A stretch of DNA of 64,000 nt, taken from contig CAMDXA010000006.1 in assembly GCA_945878065.1 (NCBI GenBank), positions 25,045-89,044 on the forward strand. Direction: 5' to 3'. The notes below the pieces were generated by a model. It did no database searches and had not been told where the DNA came from. It saw only the letters and a list, made by a program, of their open reading frames with translations. Below, in pieces: positions 35,494 through 45,692 of this stretch. Source of the stretch: Bordetella parapertussis. GTDB lineage: Bacteria; Pseudomonadota; Gammaproteobacteria; Burkholderiales; Burkholderiaceae_C. Each line of letters opens with the position of its first letter. The first letter of the stretch is position 1. Position numbers and translations under genes: made by a program.

Positions 35494-36345
35494 ATGTTGA
35501 TAGCGCGCACGGTGGCCGAGTTGCGTCACCATATCTCTGCATTTAAACAGCCTGTTTTTGTGCCCACCATGGGCAATCTTCACGAAGGCCACTTGAATTT
35601 ATTGCGCTTGGCCAAGCCTTTGGGTGATGTGACGGTGGCCAGTATTTTTGTCAACCGTTTGCAGTTTTTGCCCCACGAAGATTTCGCCAGTTACCCGCGA
35701 ACCTTCGACAACGATTGCCAGCAATTGCAGGCCCACGCTTGTGATGTGCTGTTCGCACCGGATGAGTCCACGCTCTACCCTCAGCCGCAAACATTCAAAG
35801 TACACCCTGACCCGGCGCTGGCAAATATTCTGGAAGGTGAATTCAGGCCCGGGTTTTTCACCGGTGTTTGCACCGTGGTACTAAAGCTGTTTCATTGCGT
35901 GTTCAATGGCGGTGCTGGGGTTGCCGTGTTCGGTCAAAAAGATTACCAGCAGCAATTGATCTTGAAGCACATGGTGCAGCAACTTGCCATGCCGATTGAC
36001 ATCGTCACCGCTGCCACCACCCGAGCGCCTGATGGTTTGGCCCTGAGTTCGCGCAATGGCTACCTGAGTCCACAAGAGCGTGTTGAAGCGGTGCAACTGT
36101 CTGTGGCACTGAACAGCGTGGCGCAAGCTGTACGAGCAGCCAAAGCAGCGGGTTTGTTTGATGTGCATGCTGCCGAAAAAAATGCGATGCAAGCACTCGT
36201 CAGCAGAGGCTGGCAACCCGACTACATCACCTTGCGCCATCGCCATGATTTGTCTGCGGTGACCGCCCTGGGTGAGCAAGCCATGGTGGTATTGGGCGCG
36301 GCAAAACTGGGCAAGACCCGGCTGATTGATAACGTGGAAATTTAG
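35494..36345 (+). CDS. panC: Pantothenate synthetase
   Basis: 283 residues from MLIARTVAEL. The HIGH-like nucleotide-binding motif is VPTMGNLHEGHL, followed by SIFVNRLQFLPHEDF, FGQKDYQQQ and the KMSKS-like ALSSRNGYLSPQER. It condenses pantoate with beta-alanine using ATP. Length is normal. It converges on gpsA over a 66-bp gap. Confidence 0.96.
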   Translation: MLIARTVAELRHHISAFKQPVFVPTMGNLHEGHLNLLRLAKPLGDVTVASIFVNRLQFLPHEDFASYPRTFDNDCQQLQAHACDVLFAPDESTLYPQPQTFKVHPDPALANILEGEFRPGFFTGVCTVVLKLFHCVFNGGAGVAVFGQKDYQQQLILKHMVQQLAMPIDIVTAATTRAPDGLALSSRNGYLSPQERVEAVQLSVALNSVAQAVRAAKAAGLFDVHAAEKNAMQALVSRGWQPDYITLRHRHDLSAVTALGEQAMVVLGAAKLGKTRLIDNVEI

Positions 36346-36411
36346 CGCTGAGCCCCGCCTTGGGGTCCAATGCGATGCGTTCAATGTTTCTCTGAACCTG
36401 CCCCGCTTGGT

Positions 36412-37425
36412 TTATTCGCCCTTGGCGCCTCGCCCCATCAGGGCCGCCACTGCATCGCGGGCATGGGCCTTGCCCTCTAGCACCGACACCACGGCTTGTG
36501 CAATCGGCATGTCAACGCCCAACACATGGGCCCGTTGCAGCACTGTGCGTGCGCTGTAAACGCCTTCAGCCACATGTCCCAGCGAATGCAACACCTGTGG
36601 CAATGAAAGGCCTTGCGCCAATCCCATGCCCACCTGCCGGTTGCGCGACAAATCGCCAGTGGCGGTGAGCACCAAATCGCCCAAACCACTCAGACCCATG
36701 AACGTGTCAGCACGAGCGCCCATGGCCATGCCCAAACGCGTCATCTCAGCCAGTCCGCGCGTGACCAAGGCCGCTCGCGCATTCATGCCCAACTGAAGTC
36801 CATCACACAATCCGGTGGCGATGGCCATGACATTTTTGACCGCACCGCCGATTTCCACACCCATGACATCGTCATTGGCATAAATTCGCAAACTGCCGCC
36901 ATGAAATGCTTGAACCAAGGCATCGCGGACATGGGCATGCCGACTCGCAGCGACCAATGCGGCCGGTAATCCTGCCGCCACCTCTTGCGCAAAACTCGGG
37001 CCGCTCAATACACCGGCTTGCAGGTTAACCGCCACTTGCTGTTGCACTTCATGCGCCAGCAAACCGTGTGAATGCGCGTCTGCACTGGTGGGAGTTTGTG
37101 CGGCTTCAAAGCCTTTGCACAGCCAAGCCACAGGCGTATGCGCAGCGTTTGTTGCAATCTCTGTCAGCAACCCGCGTAACCCTGCCATTGGCGCGGCCAA
37201 CATCACCAGATCTGCTGCAGGCAACAGTTGCGCCAATGGCGTGTTGCTCAGGGCGAGTGCATCAGGGAGTTGAATACCGGGCAAATAGCGTTGGTTGACA
37301 CGCGACAGCGCCATGTCTTGCACATGGTCTGCATGTCTGGCCCACAAAGTGACCGAATGCCGCTGGCTGGCTTGAATGGCCAGTGCCGTGCCCCATGCGC
37401 CTGCCCCGGCGATCAGTAATTTCAC
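36412..37425 (-). CDS. gpsA: Glycerol-3-phosphate dehydrogenase [NAD(P)+]
   Basis: 337 residues. The Rossmann motif [10 protein letters not shown] is at residues 7-16; the catalytic Lys region [16 protein letters not shown] and the [11 protein letters not shown] motif follow. It reduces dihydroxyacetone phosphate to sn-glycerol 3-phosphate for phospholipid synthesis. Its ATG overlaps the secB stop (ATGA), the classic secB-gpsA pairing of proteobacteria. Confidence 0.97.
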   Translation of the reverse strand: MKLLIAGAGAWGTALAIQASQRHSVTLWARHADHVQDMALSRVNQRYLPGIQLPDALALSNTPLAQLLPAADLVMLAAPMAGLRGLLTEIATNAAHTPVAWLCKGFEAAQTPTSADAHSHGLLAHEVQQQVAVNLQAGVLSGPSFAQEVAAGLPAALVAASRHAHVRDALVQAFHGGSLRIYANDDVMGVEIGGAVKNVMAIATGLCDGLQLGMNARAALVTRGLAEMTRLGMAMGARADTFMGLSGLGDLVLTATGDLSRNRQVGMGLAQGLSLPQVLHSLGHVAEGVYSARTVLQRAHVLGVDMPIAQAVVSVLEGKAHARDAVAALMGRGAKGE

Positions 37426-37868
37426 TGCAGTTGCTGCTCGGCTTTCATTTGCTGTTGCTGGTCGTACATGGCTTGGAAATTGATCTCGGCCATATGCACC
37501 GGCGGGAACCCGGCACGCTGAATCACGTCAGCAACGTTGCTGCGCAAATAGGGATAAATGATTTGGGGACAAGCAATACCGGTGATCGGTTGTAACTGGC
37601 CTTCTGGCATGTGTCGGATTTCAAAAATACCGGCCTGCTTGGCTTCGACCAAAAACATGGTTTGATCGGTAATTTTGGCAGTGACCGTGGCTGTGACTGT
37701 GATTTCGTAGACGCCATCAGCCACTTGTTCGGAATCCAATCCAATTTGGATATCGACCGCCGGTTGTTCTTGGGACAGCAAAATAGCCGGTGAATTGGGT
37801 TGTTCCAAAGACAGGTCTTTAAGGTACACACGCTGAATGAGAAAAACGGGTTCGAGGTTGTCTGCCAT
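37422..37868 (-). CDS. secB: Protein-export chaperone SecB
   Basis: 148 residues with the SecB core [14 protein letters not shown], the [14 protein letters not shown] segment, [25 protein letters not shown] split across the peptide groove, and a C-terminal flexible tail (MKAEQQLQ) that contacts SecA in the family. It keeps preproteins unfolded for Sec export. A terminator-like hairpin separates it from the upstream grxC. Confidence 0.96.
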   Translation of the reverse strand: MADNLEPVFLIQRVYLKDLSLEQPNSPAILLSQEQPAVDIQIGLDSEQVADGVYEITVTATVTAKITDQTMFLVEAKQAGIFEIRHMPEGQLQPITGIACPQIIYPYLRSNVADVIQRAGFPPVHMAEINFQAMYDQQQQMKAEQQLQ

Positions 37869-37885
37869 TTTGGCTTCCTGACATG

Positions 37886-37919
37886 AAAAACCCGCTGTAC
37901 GGCAAGGCCTGAGCGGGTT
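37886..37919 (-). terminator. Intrinsic terminator between grxC and secB
   Basis: On the minus strand, AACCCGCT and AGCGGGTT form a perfect 8-bp stem (37912-37919 and 37889-37896) with a 15-base loop, running into a stretch of T (37886-37890). It lies after the grxC stop and just upstream of secB, so it either ends the grxC message or attenuates secB-gpsA expression. Confidence 0.7.
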
Positions 37920-37938
37920 AGGTTAAAAAAATATTATC

Positions 37939-38199
37939 TCAGCTTGCTTGAAGCAAAGGCAGCAAACCACCTTGGCTGTCCAGCGCCATCAAATCGTCGC
38001 AACCGCCCACATGAAAATCGCCAATGAATATCTGGGGCACAGTGCGCCTGCCGGTCAAAGCCATCATGTGGTCACGCTCTTGGTCGGACAAATCAATACG
38101 CACTTCTTCGATGTGTGACACGCCACGCGCTTTGAGTATCTGTTTGGCGCGGGTGCAGTAAGGACAAACTGCGGTGGTGTACATCTTGACGGGTGGCAT
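37939..38199 (-). CDS. grxC: Glutaredoxin 3 (dithiol)
   Basis: 86 residues, with active site CPYC (C12-C15, TTAVCPYCTRAKQ), TVPQIFI with the cis-proline, and GGCDDLMAL for glutathione binding. It reduces disulfides with glutathione in the cytoplasm. It lies between a rhodanese gene upstream and secB downstream, a typical betaproteobacterial order. Confidence 0.96.
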   Translation of the reverse strand: MPPVKMYTTAVCPYCTRAKQILKARGVSHIEEVRIDLSDQERDHMMALTGRRTVPQIFIGDFHVGGCDDLMALDSQGGLLPLLQAS

Positions 38200-38220
38200 G
38201 GTCGTTATGTGTGGGTTGGT

Positions 38221-38631
38221 TCAGGCTGTTTTTTCCAAAGGCAAGTTGGCATCCTGCCAGTTTTTCAATCCGCCGCCCAAACTGTGGACTTTTTCATAGC
38301 CCATTTGCAGGGCGATACGCTGGGCTTTTTGGGACCGCATGCCACTGGCGCAGACCAGTAACAAAGGCCGTTTTTTGTCAGGCACTGTTTTTGTCAACTC
38401 GGCGGCGATCTTGTCAACCGCCACATGGCGTGAGCCGATCAAATGGCCACTGGCGAATTCTTCGACACTGCGCACGTCGACCACATTGGCTTTTTCGCGG
38501 TTGATCAAGAGCACCGCCTGTGTGGGGGACAAGCCAGGCGCGCCCATGGCTTTGAGTGCAGGAAGCAATAAAGCGGTGCCGGAAATCACAGCAACAGACA
38601 ATAGCATCCAGTTTTCGATTAAAAAATTCAC
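38221..38631 (-). CDS. Membrane-anchored rhodanese-like protein
   Basis: 136 residues, GTG start. A hydrophobic N-terminal helix (WMLLSVAVISGTALLLPAL) precedes one rhodanese domain with VVDVRSVEEFASGHLIG and active-site loop CASGMRS, whose Cys carries the persulfide. Physiological acceptor unknown; the gene stands next to grxC, so a thiol role is likely. The whole protein is intact. Confidence 0.9.
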   Translation of the reverse strand: MNFLIENWMLLSVAVISGTALLLPALKAMGAPGLSPTQAVLLINREKANVVDVRSVEEFASGHLIGSRHVAVDKIAAELTKTVPDKKRPLLLVCASGMRSQKAQRIALQMGYEKVHSLGGGLKNWQDANLPLEKTA

Positions 38632-38707
38632 GCACTTAACCTCTTTGCTAACAGTGGTGCATTCTAGAATCCTTTTGGATTGAATTTATTTGCAAGGTTT
38701 CTCACTC

Positions 38708-39394
38708 ATGCACAAGCTCGTATTAATACGCCACGGTGAATCGCTGTGGAACCTGGAAAACCGCTTTACCGGCTGGACCGATGTTGAATTGACCGACACT
38801 GGCGTGGCGCAAGCCAAACAAGCCGGTCACACACTCAAAGCCCATGGCTACGATTTCGATTTGGGTTACACCAGCATGCTCAAACGAGCCATTCACACCA
38901 TGTGGCACACCTTGGACAGCATGGAGCGCAGTTGGTTACCGCTTGCCCACCACTGGCGTTTGAACGAACGCCATTACGGGGCATTGCAAGGCCTGAACAA
39001 AACTGAAACCACTGAAAAATACGGTGAGGCCCAAGTGCTTGCTTGGCGCCGCAGTTATGACGTGCCGCCCCCGGCATTGACCGCAGACGACGCCAGATGC
39101 GAGCGCCACGACCTGCGGTATGCCAAATTGCAGCCCGACCAAGTGCCGCTCACCGAATGCCTCAAAGACACCATCGTTCGGGTCATGCCGTTTTGGAACG
39201 ATTCGCTGGCGCCCGCCATTCGCAGCGGCAAACGCGTGCTGGTCAGCGCGCATGGCAACTCCATCCGCGCCATGGTCAAGTATTTGGACGGCGTCTCAGA
39301 CCAAGATATTGTCGGCCTGAACATCCCGAATGGAATACCTTTGGTATATGAGTTAGACGAGAATTTGCGTCCACTCAAACATTACTACCTGTGA
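38708..39394 (+). CDS. gpmA: 2,3-bisphosphoglycerate-dependent phosphoglycerate mutase
   Basis: 228 residues from [15 protein letters not shown]; the phospho-acceptor His is in RHGES, and the second His in [27 protein letters not shown] and the YDVPPP loop are typical of dPGM. It interconverts 3- and 2-phosphoglycerate in glycolysis and gluconeogenesis. I rejected an in-frame start six codons upstream. A terminator-like hairpin lies 91 bp after the stop. Confidence 0.97.
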   Translation: MHKLVLIRHGESLWNLENRFTGWTDVELTDTGVAQAKQAGHTLKAHGYDFDLGYTSMLKRAIHTMWHTLDSMERSWLPLAHHWRLNERHYGALQGLNKTETTEKYGEAQVLAWRRSYDVPPPALTADDARCERHDLRYAKLQPDQVPLTECLKDTIVRVMPFWNDSLAPAIRSGKRVLVSAHGNSIRAMVKYLDGVSDQDIVGLNIPNGIPLVYELDENLRPLKHYYL

Positions 39395-39485
39395 GCATTC
39401 TCTTGCCCTTGTTTGTCCCGTCGCACAGGGGTTATGGCCTAGCCGGGTGGCTATGAGCACCACATAGGCAGTAAACTATCTTCCT

Positions 39486-39508
39486 AAATCGCCACGTCAG
39501 CGATTTTT
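39486..39508 (+). terminator. Intrinsic terminator-like hairpin before ctpA
   Basis: AAATCGC-CACGTCA-GCGATTT is a perfect 7-bp stem with a 7-base loop followed directly by TT. It follows gpmA by 91 bp but ends only 20 bases before the preferred ctpA ATG (39528), so it could end gpmA transcripts or affect the ctpA leader. Confidence 0.65.
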
Positions 39509-39527
39509 AAACATGGGCAGGGCATAT

Positions 39528-40976
39528 ATGGGTCAGAAACTCAAAATCGCAGGTTGGTTGACAGTAGGCGCGTTGACTGGCGCGCTCACCACGTTCTCTC
39601 TTCAAACCGTGGCTCGCGCCAACATGACGCCGTTGCCGCTGGAAGAACTGCAGCAACTGGCGGCGGTGTTCAGCATGGTCAAGTCAGACTATGTAGAGCC
39701 TGTCGATGAGAAAAAACTCATCAACGATGCCATCTCTGGCATGGTGTCCAGCCTAGACCCGCATTCACAATATTTCGATAAAAAATCCTACAAAGAATTC
39801 CGCGAAGGCACCACAGGCAAGTTTGTCGGTGTGGGCATTGAAATTTCGCAGGAAGAAGGCCTGGTCAAAGTCGTCTCCCCTATTGAAGGTTCGCCTGCAG
39901 ACCGCGCCGGTCTCAAGCCCGGCGACTTGATCACCAAAATTGACGACGCTGTGGTCAAAGGCATGACGCTCAACGATGCGGTCAAACGCATGCGTGGTGA
40001 GCCCAAAACCAAAGTCGTTCTTACCATCTTCCGCAAAGACGAAAACCGCACGTTCCCAGTCTCCATCATTCGCGAAGAAATCAAAACCGTCAGCGTCAAA
40101 AGCAAAATGATTGAAAACGGTTATGGCTGGGTACGTGTCAGTCAGTTCCAAGAACGCACGGTCGACGACCTGACCCGCAAACTCGAAGAGTTGTACAAAC
40201 AAGACCCCAAAATGAAGGGTCTGGTTCTTGACTTCCGCAACGACCCGGGCGGCCTGCTCGACGCTGCCGTGGCCATCTCGGCCGTGTTCTTGCCGGACAA
40301 CGTGACGGTGGTGTCCACCAACGGCCAATTAGAAGAAAGCAAGTTCACCTTCAAGGCTGCACCTGACTTTTACCTGCGCCGAGGCGGCCAAGACACGGTC
40401 ACCACATTGGCCAGAAAAACACAAAACTTCTACAAAAAAGTACCCTTGGTCGTGCTGGTCAATGAAGGCTCGGCCTCTGCCAGCGAAATCGTCGCGGGCG
40501 CATTGCAAGACCACAAGCGCGCGGTGCTGCTGGGCAGTCAAACATTTGGCAAAGGATCGGTCCAAACCATCCGGCAACTCGGTGCGGACACGGCACTGAA
40601 AATCACCACGGCCCGTTACTACACACCCAATGGTCGTTCGATACAGGCCAAAGGCATCATTCCCGATTTGTTGGTGGACGATACCGCTGAGGGCAGTCCT
40701 TATGCCGCTTTACGCACGCGCGAAGCCGATTTAGAAAAACACCTCAACAGCGGCCAAGGCGCAGAAGTCAAAGACCCGGGCCGTGAAAAAGCCCGCGAAG
40801 AAGCCCTAAAACGCTTGGAAGAAGAATCCAAAAAGCCCGCCAATGAACGCAAAACACCCGAGTTCGGTAGCGCTGAAGACTTCCAGTTGCAACAGGCGCT
40901 CAACCATTTGAAGCGCCAGCCGGTCAAAATCAGCAAGACCCAGACCGAACGCCCGGTAGAAAAAAAGGAACAGTAA
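39528..40976 (+). CDS. ctpA: C-terminal processing protease (peptidase S41)
   Basis: 482 residues; the ATG at 39528 has a GCAGGG upstream, better than the in-frame ATG at 39513. An N-terminal signal/anchor (about 8-30) is followed by the PDZ domain (VGIEISQEEGLVKVVSP, GLKPGDLITKIDD) and the S41 core, with the Ser in GSASASEI (about 314-321) and Lys in TFGKGSVQ. The charged C-terminal tail is long. It cleaves C termini of periplasmic proteins. moeB-like follows three bases later. Confidence 0.94.
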   Translation: MGQKLKIAGWLTVGALTGALTTFSLQTVARANMTPLPLEELQQLAAVFSMVKSDYVEPVDEKKLINDAISGMVSSLDPHSQYFDKKSYKEFREGTTGKFVGVGIEISQEEGLVKVVSPIEGSPADRAGLKPGDLITKIDDAVVKGMTLNDAVKRMRGEPKTKVVLTIFRKDENRTFPVSIIREEIKTVSVKSKMIENGYGWVRVSQFQERTVDDLTRKLEELYKQDPKMKGLVLDFRNDPGGLLDAAVAISAVFLPDNVTVVSTNGQLEESKFTFKAAPDFYLRRGGQDTVTTLARKTQNFYKKVPLVVLVNEGSASASEIVAGALQDHKRAVLLGSQTFGKGSVQTIRQLGADTALKITTARYYTPNGRSIQAKGIIPDLLVDDTAEGSPYAALRTREADLEKHLNSGQGAEVKDPGREKAREEALKRLEEESKKPANERKTPEFGSAEDFQLQQALNHLKRQPVKISKTQTERPVEKKEQ

Positions 40977-40979
40977 GGG

Positions 40980-41738
40980 GTGAATGACGCCCAACTGCTG
41001 CGTTATTCGCGCCACATCCTGCTCAATGAGCTCGGCGACACCGGGCAAGAAAAGCTGCTCAACAGCCATGCCTTGGTCTTAGGCGCAGGCGGTTTGGGCA
41101 GTGCTGCAGCGCTGTATTTGGCAGCCTCCGGGGTCGGGCGCATCACCTTGGTAGACCATGATCTGGTGGACCTCACCAACTTGCAACGCCAAATCGCCCA
41201 CACCACTGCGCGTATCGGTCATCCCAAGGTGGAGTCAGCGCGTCTGTCCATGTTGGCACTCAACCCGCATATCGATGTCCAAGTGTTTACGCAACGCGCG
41301 GATGCAAATTGGTTGCACCAACAAGTCGCCCACGCGGATGTGGCGCTGGACTGCACCGACAATTTCAACACCCGTCATGCATTGAATGCAGCCTGTGTGG
41401 CGCATGCCGTGCCATTGGTCAGTGGTGCGGTGATCCGCTTTGATGGACAACTCACCACCTATGACACACGCCATCCGCTGTCCCCCTGTTATGCCTGTGT
41501 ATTTCCACCAGATGACGCGCCTGAAGAAGTCAGTTGCGCCACCATGGGTGTGCTCGCGCCCCTGGTTGGCGTGATTGGCAGCCTGCAGGCGGCGGAAGCC
41601 CTGAAATTGCTGGCAGGAATCGGCGACTCTCTGGCCGGGCGCTTGCAGTTGCTGGACGGTCACGATTTAAGCTGGACCGAAATGCGTTTACAGCGTCAGT
41701 CCGATTGCCCAGTGTGCAGTCAACGTCCCAGCACATAG
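40980..41738 (+). CDS. moeB: HesA/MoeB/ThiF-family adenylyltransferase
   Basis: 252 residues, GTG start three bases after ctpA. ATP site GAGGLGSAA (35-43), DLVDLTNLQRQ, and the DCTDNFNTRH motif. Structural zinc cysteines C170, C173 (CYAC) and C243, C246 (CPVC) are all present. It adenylates the C-terminal glycine of a sulfur-carrier protein (MoaD or ThiS). The partner is not nearby, so MoeB versus ThiF is undecided; length favours MoeB. Its last 19 bp overlap the convergent GNAT gene. Confidence 0.88.
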   Translation: MNDAQLLRYSRHILLNELGDTGQEKLLNSHALVLGAGGLGSAAALYLAASGVGRITLVDHDLVDLTNLQRQIAHTTARIGHPKVESARLSMLALNPHIDVQVFTQRADANWLHQQVAHADVALDCTDNFNTRHALNAACVAHAVPLVSGAVIRFDGQLTTYDTRHPLSPCYACVFPPDDAPEEVSCATMGVLAPLVGVIGSLQAAEALKLLAGIGDSLAGRLQLLDGHDLSWTEMRLQRQSDCPVCSQRPST

Positions 41739-42274
41739 TGCTGGACCTGAAAATACCCGCCGCTGTCAGACAGCAAGGTTTCTTGTTTTTCACACACAAA
41801 GCCGGCGTTGATCGCCACCCTGATGCTGGCTGAGTTGCGGCTGTCTATGCGGCACAGCATGCGCACCTGTGACCAATGTTGCAGCACATACGTGGTCAAT
41901 GCTTGCACCGCTTCCACGGTGCGACCCTGCCCTTGAAAGGCTTGGCAACACCAATACCCCAATTCCCAAGTGTGGCTGTCATGGTCCATGCGGTGAAATC
42001 CGATGCTGCCCACCAAACGACCACTGTCGGCATCCCACATCAGCAACGGCCAGCGCAAGCCCATCACCCAAGCGGCATAACACGTCTGACAGTAGTCTTC
42101 TGAGATATCTGCTGACTGCGCTTGTTGTGCCCAGGGCAGCGAGTCTGGCCACTGTCGCAGTTGGTCCAAGGTGGACGCCACGGCTTGGTACAACAACACG
42201 CCTTCACCGGGCAGTGGACAGCGCAACCACATGCGGGACGTTTGCAAGGATTGGGCAAACACCGCTTCATTCAT
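41720..42274 (-). CDS. GNAT-family acetyltransferase (RimJ/RimL-like)
   Basis: 184 residues. Acetyltransferase_3 pattern: LVGSIGFHRMDHDSHTWELG, YWCCQAFQGQGRTVEAVQAL (acetyl-CoA loop QGQGRT), and RIDSRNSASIRVAINAGF. Probably N-acetylates a protein or small amine; substrate unknown. It is coupled to the DUF429 gene upstream by a four-base overlap and its 3' end overlaps moeB. Confidence 0.87.
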   Translation of the reverse strand: MNEAVFAQSLQTSRMWLRCPLPGEGVLLYQAVASTLDQLRQWPDSLPWAQQAQSADISEDYCQTCYAAWVMGLRWPLLMWDADSGRLVGSIGFHRMDHDSHTWELGYWCCQAFQGQGRTVEAVQALTTYVLQHWSQVRMLCRIDSRNSASIRVAINAGFVCEKQETLLSDSGGYFQVQHYVLGR

Positions 42275-43092
42275 GCGTTGACGATCCAGCCTTCCAGCCG
42301 GTCCATGTCATGCGGCAAACCGTATAGCGGATCGCCTTGTTCAAACCGCTGTTGCGCCCAAGCCGCTTGCATCATGCACAGCACCGCATCCAGACTGTCG
42401 CCGCTGGCGTCATCCACCAGCTTGTCTGCCATGGCCGAGCTCAGCTTCAAACGCATCGGTACATCGTCGTGGCCCCAGACCAAGGCATGCAATAAATTTT
42501 TACGTGCCAGCCAACGTTCGCCGGTTTGTTTGGCGGTGGCATCGTTTTTGTAACTTTGCCGTTGCAGCACCCGCCGCGCCCACATGCCGGGGTAGGTTTC
42601 CAGCGCCACGCGTTGCAGATCGCCGTCATGCAGTCCGGGCATGTGCACACCGGCTTGAATCAACAAAGGCACACCGGCGTGCATCATGAATGCCACCGGC
42701 GGGTTCACCCATTTCATGGAAGGACTCGAGCCCGCTGAAAAATCGGTGGCGCGGTGCGCGAACTTTCCACCGACCGGACGCTGATTGCAAAACGCTGCAA
42801 ATTGCGCGCGTATGTCTTCGCGGCTGAGTTGCGCATAGTGTTGCATGCAGGCCAGCCATTCCGTGGGCCAACCCAAGCTGTGCACCAATTCACGCGGCAA
42901 ACCAAATGGCAAGTCAAACCCGCCTACCCATTCGCTGTTGACTTGCAAGCACTCACCAAATGCTGGCAAGGTGGGGAAGCGCTCAAGCGCCTTGAGTACC
43001 ACGCGGTCGCCAGCAAATTCTCCCCAAGCCACCACAATCGGTTTGCGTTGAGATGGGCTGCTGCTGAAATCGCAGCCAAGCAAGCGTGTCAT
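42271..43092 (-). CDS. DUF429 family protein (RNase H-like predicted nuclease)
   Basis: 273 residues. The N-terminal LGCDFSSSPSQRKPIVVAWG has the Asp expected of the RNase H fold, GGFDLPFGLPRE gives a second acidic residue, and a late DASGDSLDAVLCMMQAAW a third, consistent with DUF429. Function is unknown. It forms a two-gene unit with the GNAT gene. No signal peptide. Confidence 0.75.
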   Translation of the reverse strand: MTRLLGCDFSSSPSQRKPIVVAWGEFAGDRVVLKALERFPTLPAFGECLQVNSEWVGGFDLPFGLPRELVHSLGWPTEWLACMQHYAQLSREDIRAQFAAFCNQRPVGGKFAHRATDFSAGSSPSMKWVNPPVAFMMHAGVPLLIQAGVHMPGLHDGDLQRVALETYPGMWARRVLQRQSYKNDATAKQTGERWLARKNLLHALVWGHDDVPMRLKLSSAMADKLVDDASGDSLDAVLCMMQAAWAQQRFEQGDPLYGLPHDMDRLEGWIVNA

Positions 43093-43127
43093 AGGCGGCG
43101 TTCAAAGGCTGACAAGCCCGTCATGCA

Positions 43128-43829
43128 TTAATTTTTTTTCGGAAGCAGCGCAAGAAATTCACGCCGCAAAATCGGATCTTTTAAAAATGCACCGCGCATG
43201 ACCGAGTTGATCATGAGGCTGTCCAAGTCTTTGACGCCGCGCCAGGCCATGCAGAAATGCGAGGCTTCCATCACCAATGCCAGCCCGTCGGGTCGGGTCT
43301 TTTGCTGTATCAGGTCCGCAAGTTGCACGACGGCCTCTTCTTGAATTTGCGGTCTGCCCATCACCCATTCGGCGAGTCTGGCGTATTTGGACAAACCGAT
43401 GACGTTGGTGGTTTTGTTCGGCAGTATGCCAATCCAGATTTTGCCGATGATGGGGCAGAAATGGTGACTGCACGCACTGCGTACCGTGATCGGACCCACA
43501 ATCATGAGTTCGTTCAAACGCTCGGCGTTGGGGAACTCTGTGATTTCCGGTGAAGTCACATAGCGCCCTTTAAACACTTCCTTGACGTACATCTTGGCCA
43601 GGCGCTTGGCGGTGTCGGTGGTGTTGTGGTCATTGGCTGTGTCAATCACCAAGCTCTCGAGCACGGCTTTCATTTTGTCTTCAACTTCATCCAGCAAGGC
43701 TTCGAGTTCACCGGGTTGAATGAACTCGGCGATATTGTCATTTGCATGAAAACGTTGCTTGGACGCCAGCACCCGCTCGCGGATTTTGACGGAGACAGGC
43801 ACGCCTTGGTCTGCTGAAGATTTGCTCAT
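43128..43829 (-). CDS. folE: GTP cyclohydrolase I
   Basis: 233 residues from MSKSSADQGV; a longer frame enters aspS. The zinc and catalytic motif is CSHHFCPIIGKIWIG, and RLAEWVMGRPQIQEEAV follows. It makes dihydroneopterin triphosphate for folate. The core is typical but the C terminus (ILRREFLALLPKKN) is longer than in E. coli, as in several Burkholderiales. It lies five bases after aspS. Confidence 0.95.
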   Translation of the reverse strand: MSKSSADQGVPVSVKIRERVLASKQRFHANDNIAEFIQPGELEALLDEVEDKMKAVLESLVIDTANDHNTTDTAKRLAKMYVKEVFKGRYVTSPEITEFPNAERLNELMIVGPITVRSACSHHFCPIIGKIWIGILPNKTTNVIGLSKYARLAEWVMGRPQIQEEAVVQLADLIQQKTRPDGLALVMEASHFCMAWRGVKDLDSLMINSVMRGAFLKDPILRREFLALLPKKN

Positions 43830-43833
43830 GGTT

Positions 43834-45633
43834 TTAAGCCACTTTGACGTCGAGGTTACGCAAACGGATGTGCAGTTCGCGCAGCTGTTTTTCATCCACC
43901 AGCGACGGTGCTTGGGTGAGCAAACATTGGGCGCGCTGGGTTTTGGGGAAGGCGATCACATCGCGGATGGAATCGGCACCGGTCATCAAGGTGACGATGC
44001 GGTCCAGGCCAAAGGCCAAGCCGCCGTGGGGCGGTGCGCCGTATTGCAAAGCGTCGAGCAAAAAGCCGAATTTGACCTGCGCTTCTTCGGGCGTGATTTT
44101 CAAAGCATCAAAAACTTTTTGTTGCACGTCAGCGCGGTGGATACGCACCGAGCCGCCACCGATTTCCCAGCCGTTCAACACCATGTCATAGCCCTTGGCC
44201 ACGCATTTTTCAGGCGCAGTGACCATCCAGTCTTCGTGGCCGTCTTTGGGTGCGGTGAACGGGTGGTGCACCGCGTTGTAACGCTGGGCTTCTTCGTCGT
44301 ACTCGAACATGGGGAAGTCGACCACCCACAATGGTGCCCAGCGGTTTTCCAGCAAACCTTGCTTTTTGCCGAACTCGCTGTGGCCGACTTTCAAGCGCAG
44401 TGCGCCGATGGCGTCGTTCACCACCTTGGCTTTGTCAGCGCCGAAGAACAGCAAGTCGCCATTTTGTGCGCCGGTGCGTTTCAAGATTTCGGCAATGGCG
44501 GCATCGTGGATATTTTTCACGATGGGCGACTGTAAGCCGTCGCGGCCTGCGGCCACATCGTTGACCTTGATCCACGCCAAACCCTTGGCACCATAAATTT
44601 TCACAAACTCGGTGTAGCTGTCGATCTCACCGCGGCTCATTTCGCCGCCGTTCGGTACACGCAACGCGACCACGCGACCACCGGGTGTGGTGGCCGGTGC
44701 GCTGAAGACTTTGAAGTCCACATCGGCCATGACGTCGGTTAATTCGGTGAACTCGAGCTTGACGCGCAAGTCAGGCTTGTCAGAGCCGAAACGGTGCATG
44801 GCTTCGCTGTAAGCCATGATGGGGAAGTCGCCGAGTTCAATGCCCAATGTTTCAACGAACACGCCTTTGATCATGTTTTGGAACAAGGCGCGGATTTCTT
44901 CTTCGTCCATGAACGAAGTTTCAATATCGATCTGGGTGAATTCGGGCTGGCGATCAGCACGCAAGTCTTCGTCACGGAAGCATTTGGTGATCTGGTAGTA
45001 GCGGTCAAAACCCGAAACCATCAACAATTGTTTGAATAACTGAGGCGACTGTGGCAGTGCGAAAAAGTGACCATCGTGCACACGGCTGGGCACCAGGTAA
45101 TCACGCGCACCTTCGGGCGTGCTCTTGGTCAGCATGGGCGTTTCAATATCGACAAAGCCATTGGCGTCCAAAAACTTGCGCACCGCCATCGCCACTTTGT
45201 AGCGCAGCATCAGGTTTTTCTGCATGTAAGGACGGCGCAAATCGAGCACGCGGTGAGTCAGGCGTGTGGTCTCGGACAGGTTGTCATCATCCAACTGGAA
45301 CGGCGGTGTGACAGACGGGTTCAACACCACGAGTTCATGGCACAGCACTTCAATCTTGCCGCTTTTTAAGTTGTCGTTGCTGGTGCCATCCGGGCGCAAA
45401 CGCACCAAGCCTTTGATCTGGATACAAAACTCGTTGCGCAGTTCTTCGGCTTGCTTGAACATGTCGGCGCGGTCCGGGTCGCACACCACTTGCACATAAC
45501 CTTCGCGGTCACGCAAGTCGACAAAAATCACGCCGCCGTGGTCGCGTCTGCGATTGACCCAACCGCACAAGGTGACGGTTTGACCTTGAAGCGCTTCGGT
45601 CACCAAGCCGCAGTAATGAGATCGCATTGCCAT
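43834..45633 (-). CDS. aspS: Aspartyl-tRNA synthetase
   Basis: 599 residues. The N-terminal OB-fold anticodon domain has [20 protein letters not shown]; class II motif 2 is [20 protein letters not shown]; motif 3 is [16 protein letters not shown] near the end. A bacterial GAD-type insertion lies in the middle. Cytoplasmic, essential. DUF502 and FmdB genes lie just upstream in the same direction. Confidence 0.97.
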   Translation of the reverse strand: MAMRSHYCGLVTEALQGQTVTLCGWVNRRRDHGGVIFVDLRDREGYVQVVCDPDRADMFKQAEELRNEFCIQIKGLVRLRPDGTSNDNLKSGKIEVLCHELVVLNPSVTPPFQLDDDNLSETTRLTHRVLDLRRPYMQKNLMLRYKVAMAVRKFLDANGFVDIETPMLTKSTPEGARDYLVPSRVHDGHFFALPQSPQLFKQLLMVSGFDRYYQITKCFRDEDLRADRQPEFTQIDIETSFMDEEEIRALFQNMIKGVFVETLGIELGDFPIMAYSEAMHRFGSDKPDLRVKLEFTELTDVMADVDFKVFSAPATTPGGRVVALRVPNGGEMSRGEIDSYTEFVKIYGAKGLAWIKVNDVAAGRDGLQSPIVKNIHDAAIAEILKRTGAQNGDLLFFGADKAKVVNDAIGALRLKVGHSEFGKKQGLLENRWAPLWVVDFPMFEYDEEAQRYNAVHHPFTAPKDGHEDWMVTAPEKCVAKGYDMVLNGWEIGGGSVRIHRADVQQKVFDALKITPEEAQVKFGFLLDALQYGAPPHGGLAFGLDRIVTLMTGADSIRDVIAFPKTQRAQCLLTQAPSLVDEKQLRELHIRLRNLDVKVA

Positions 45634-45692
45634 GGTAAAAATTCTTTCGTTATTGGTTTCTAAAAATAAGGGTCGCTAGGCCATGAATCCGC

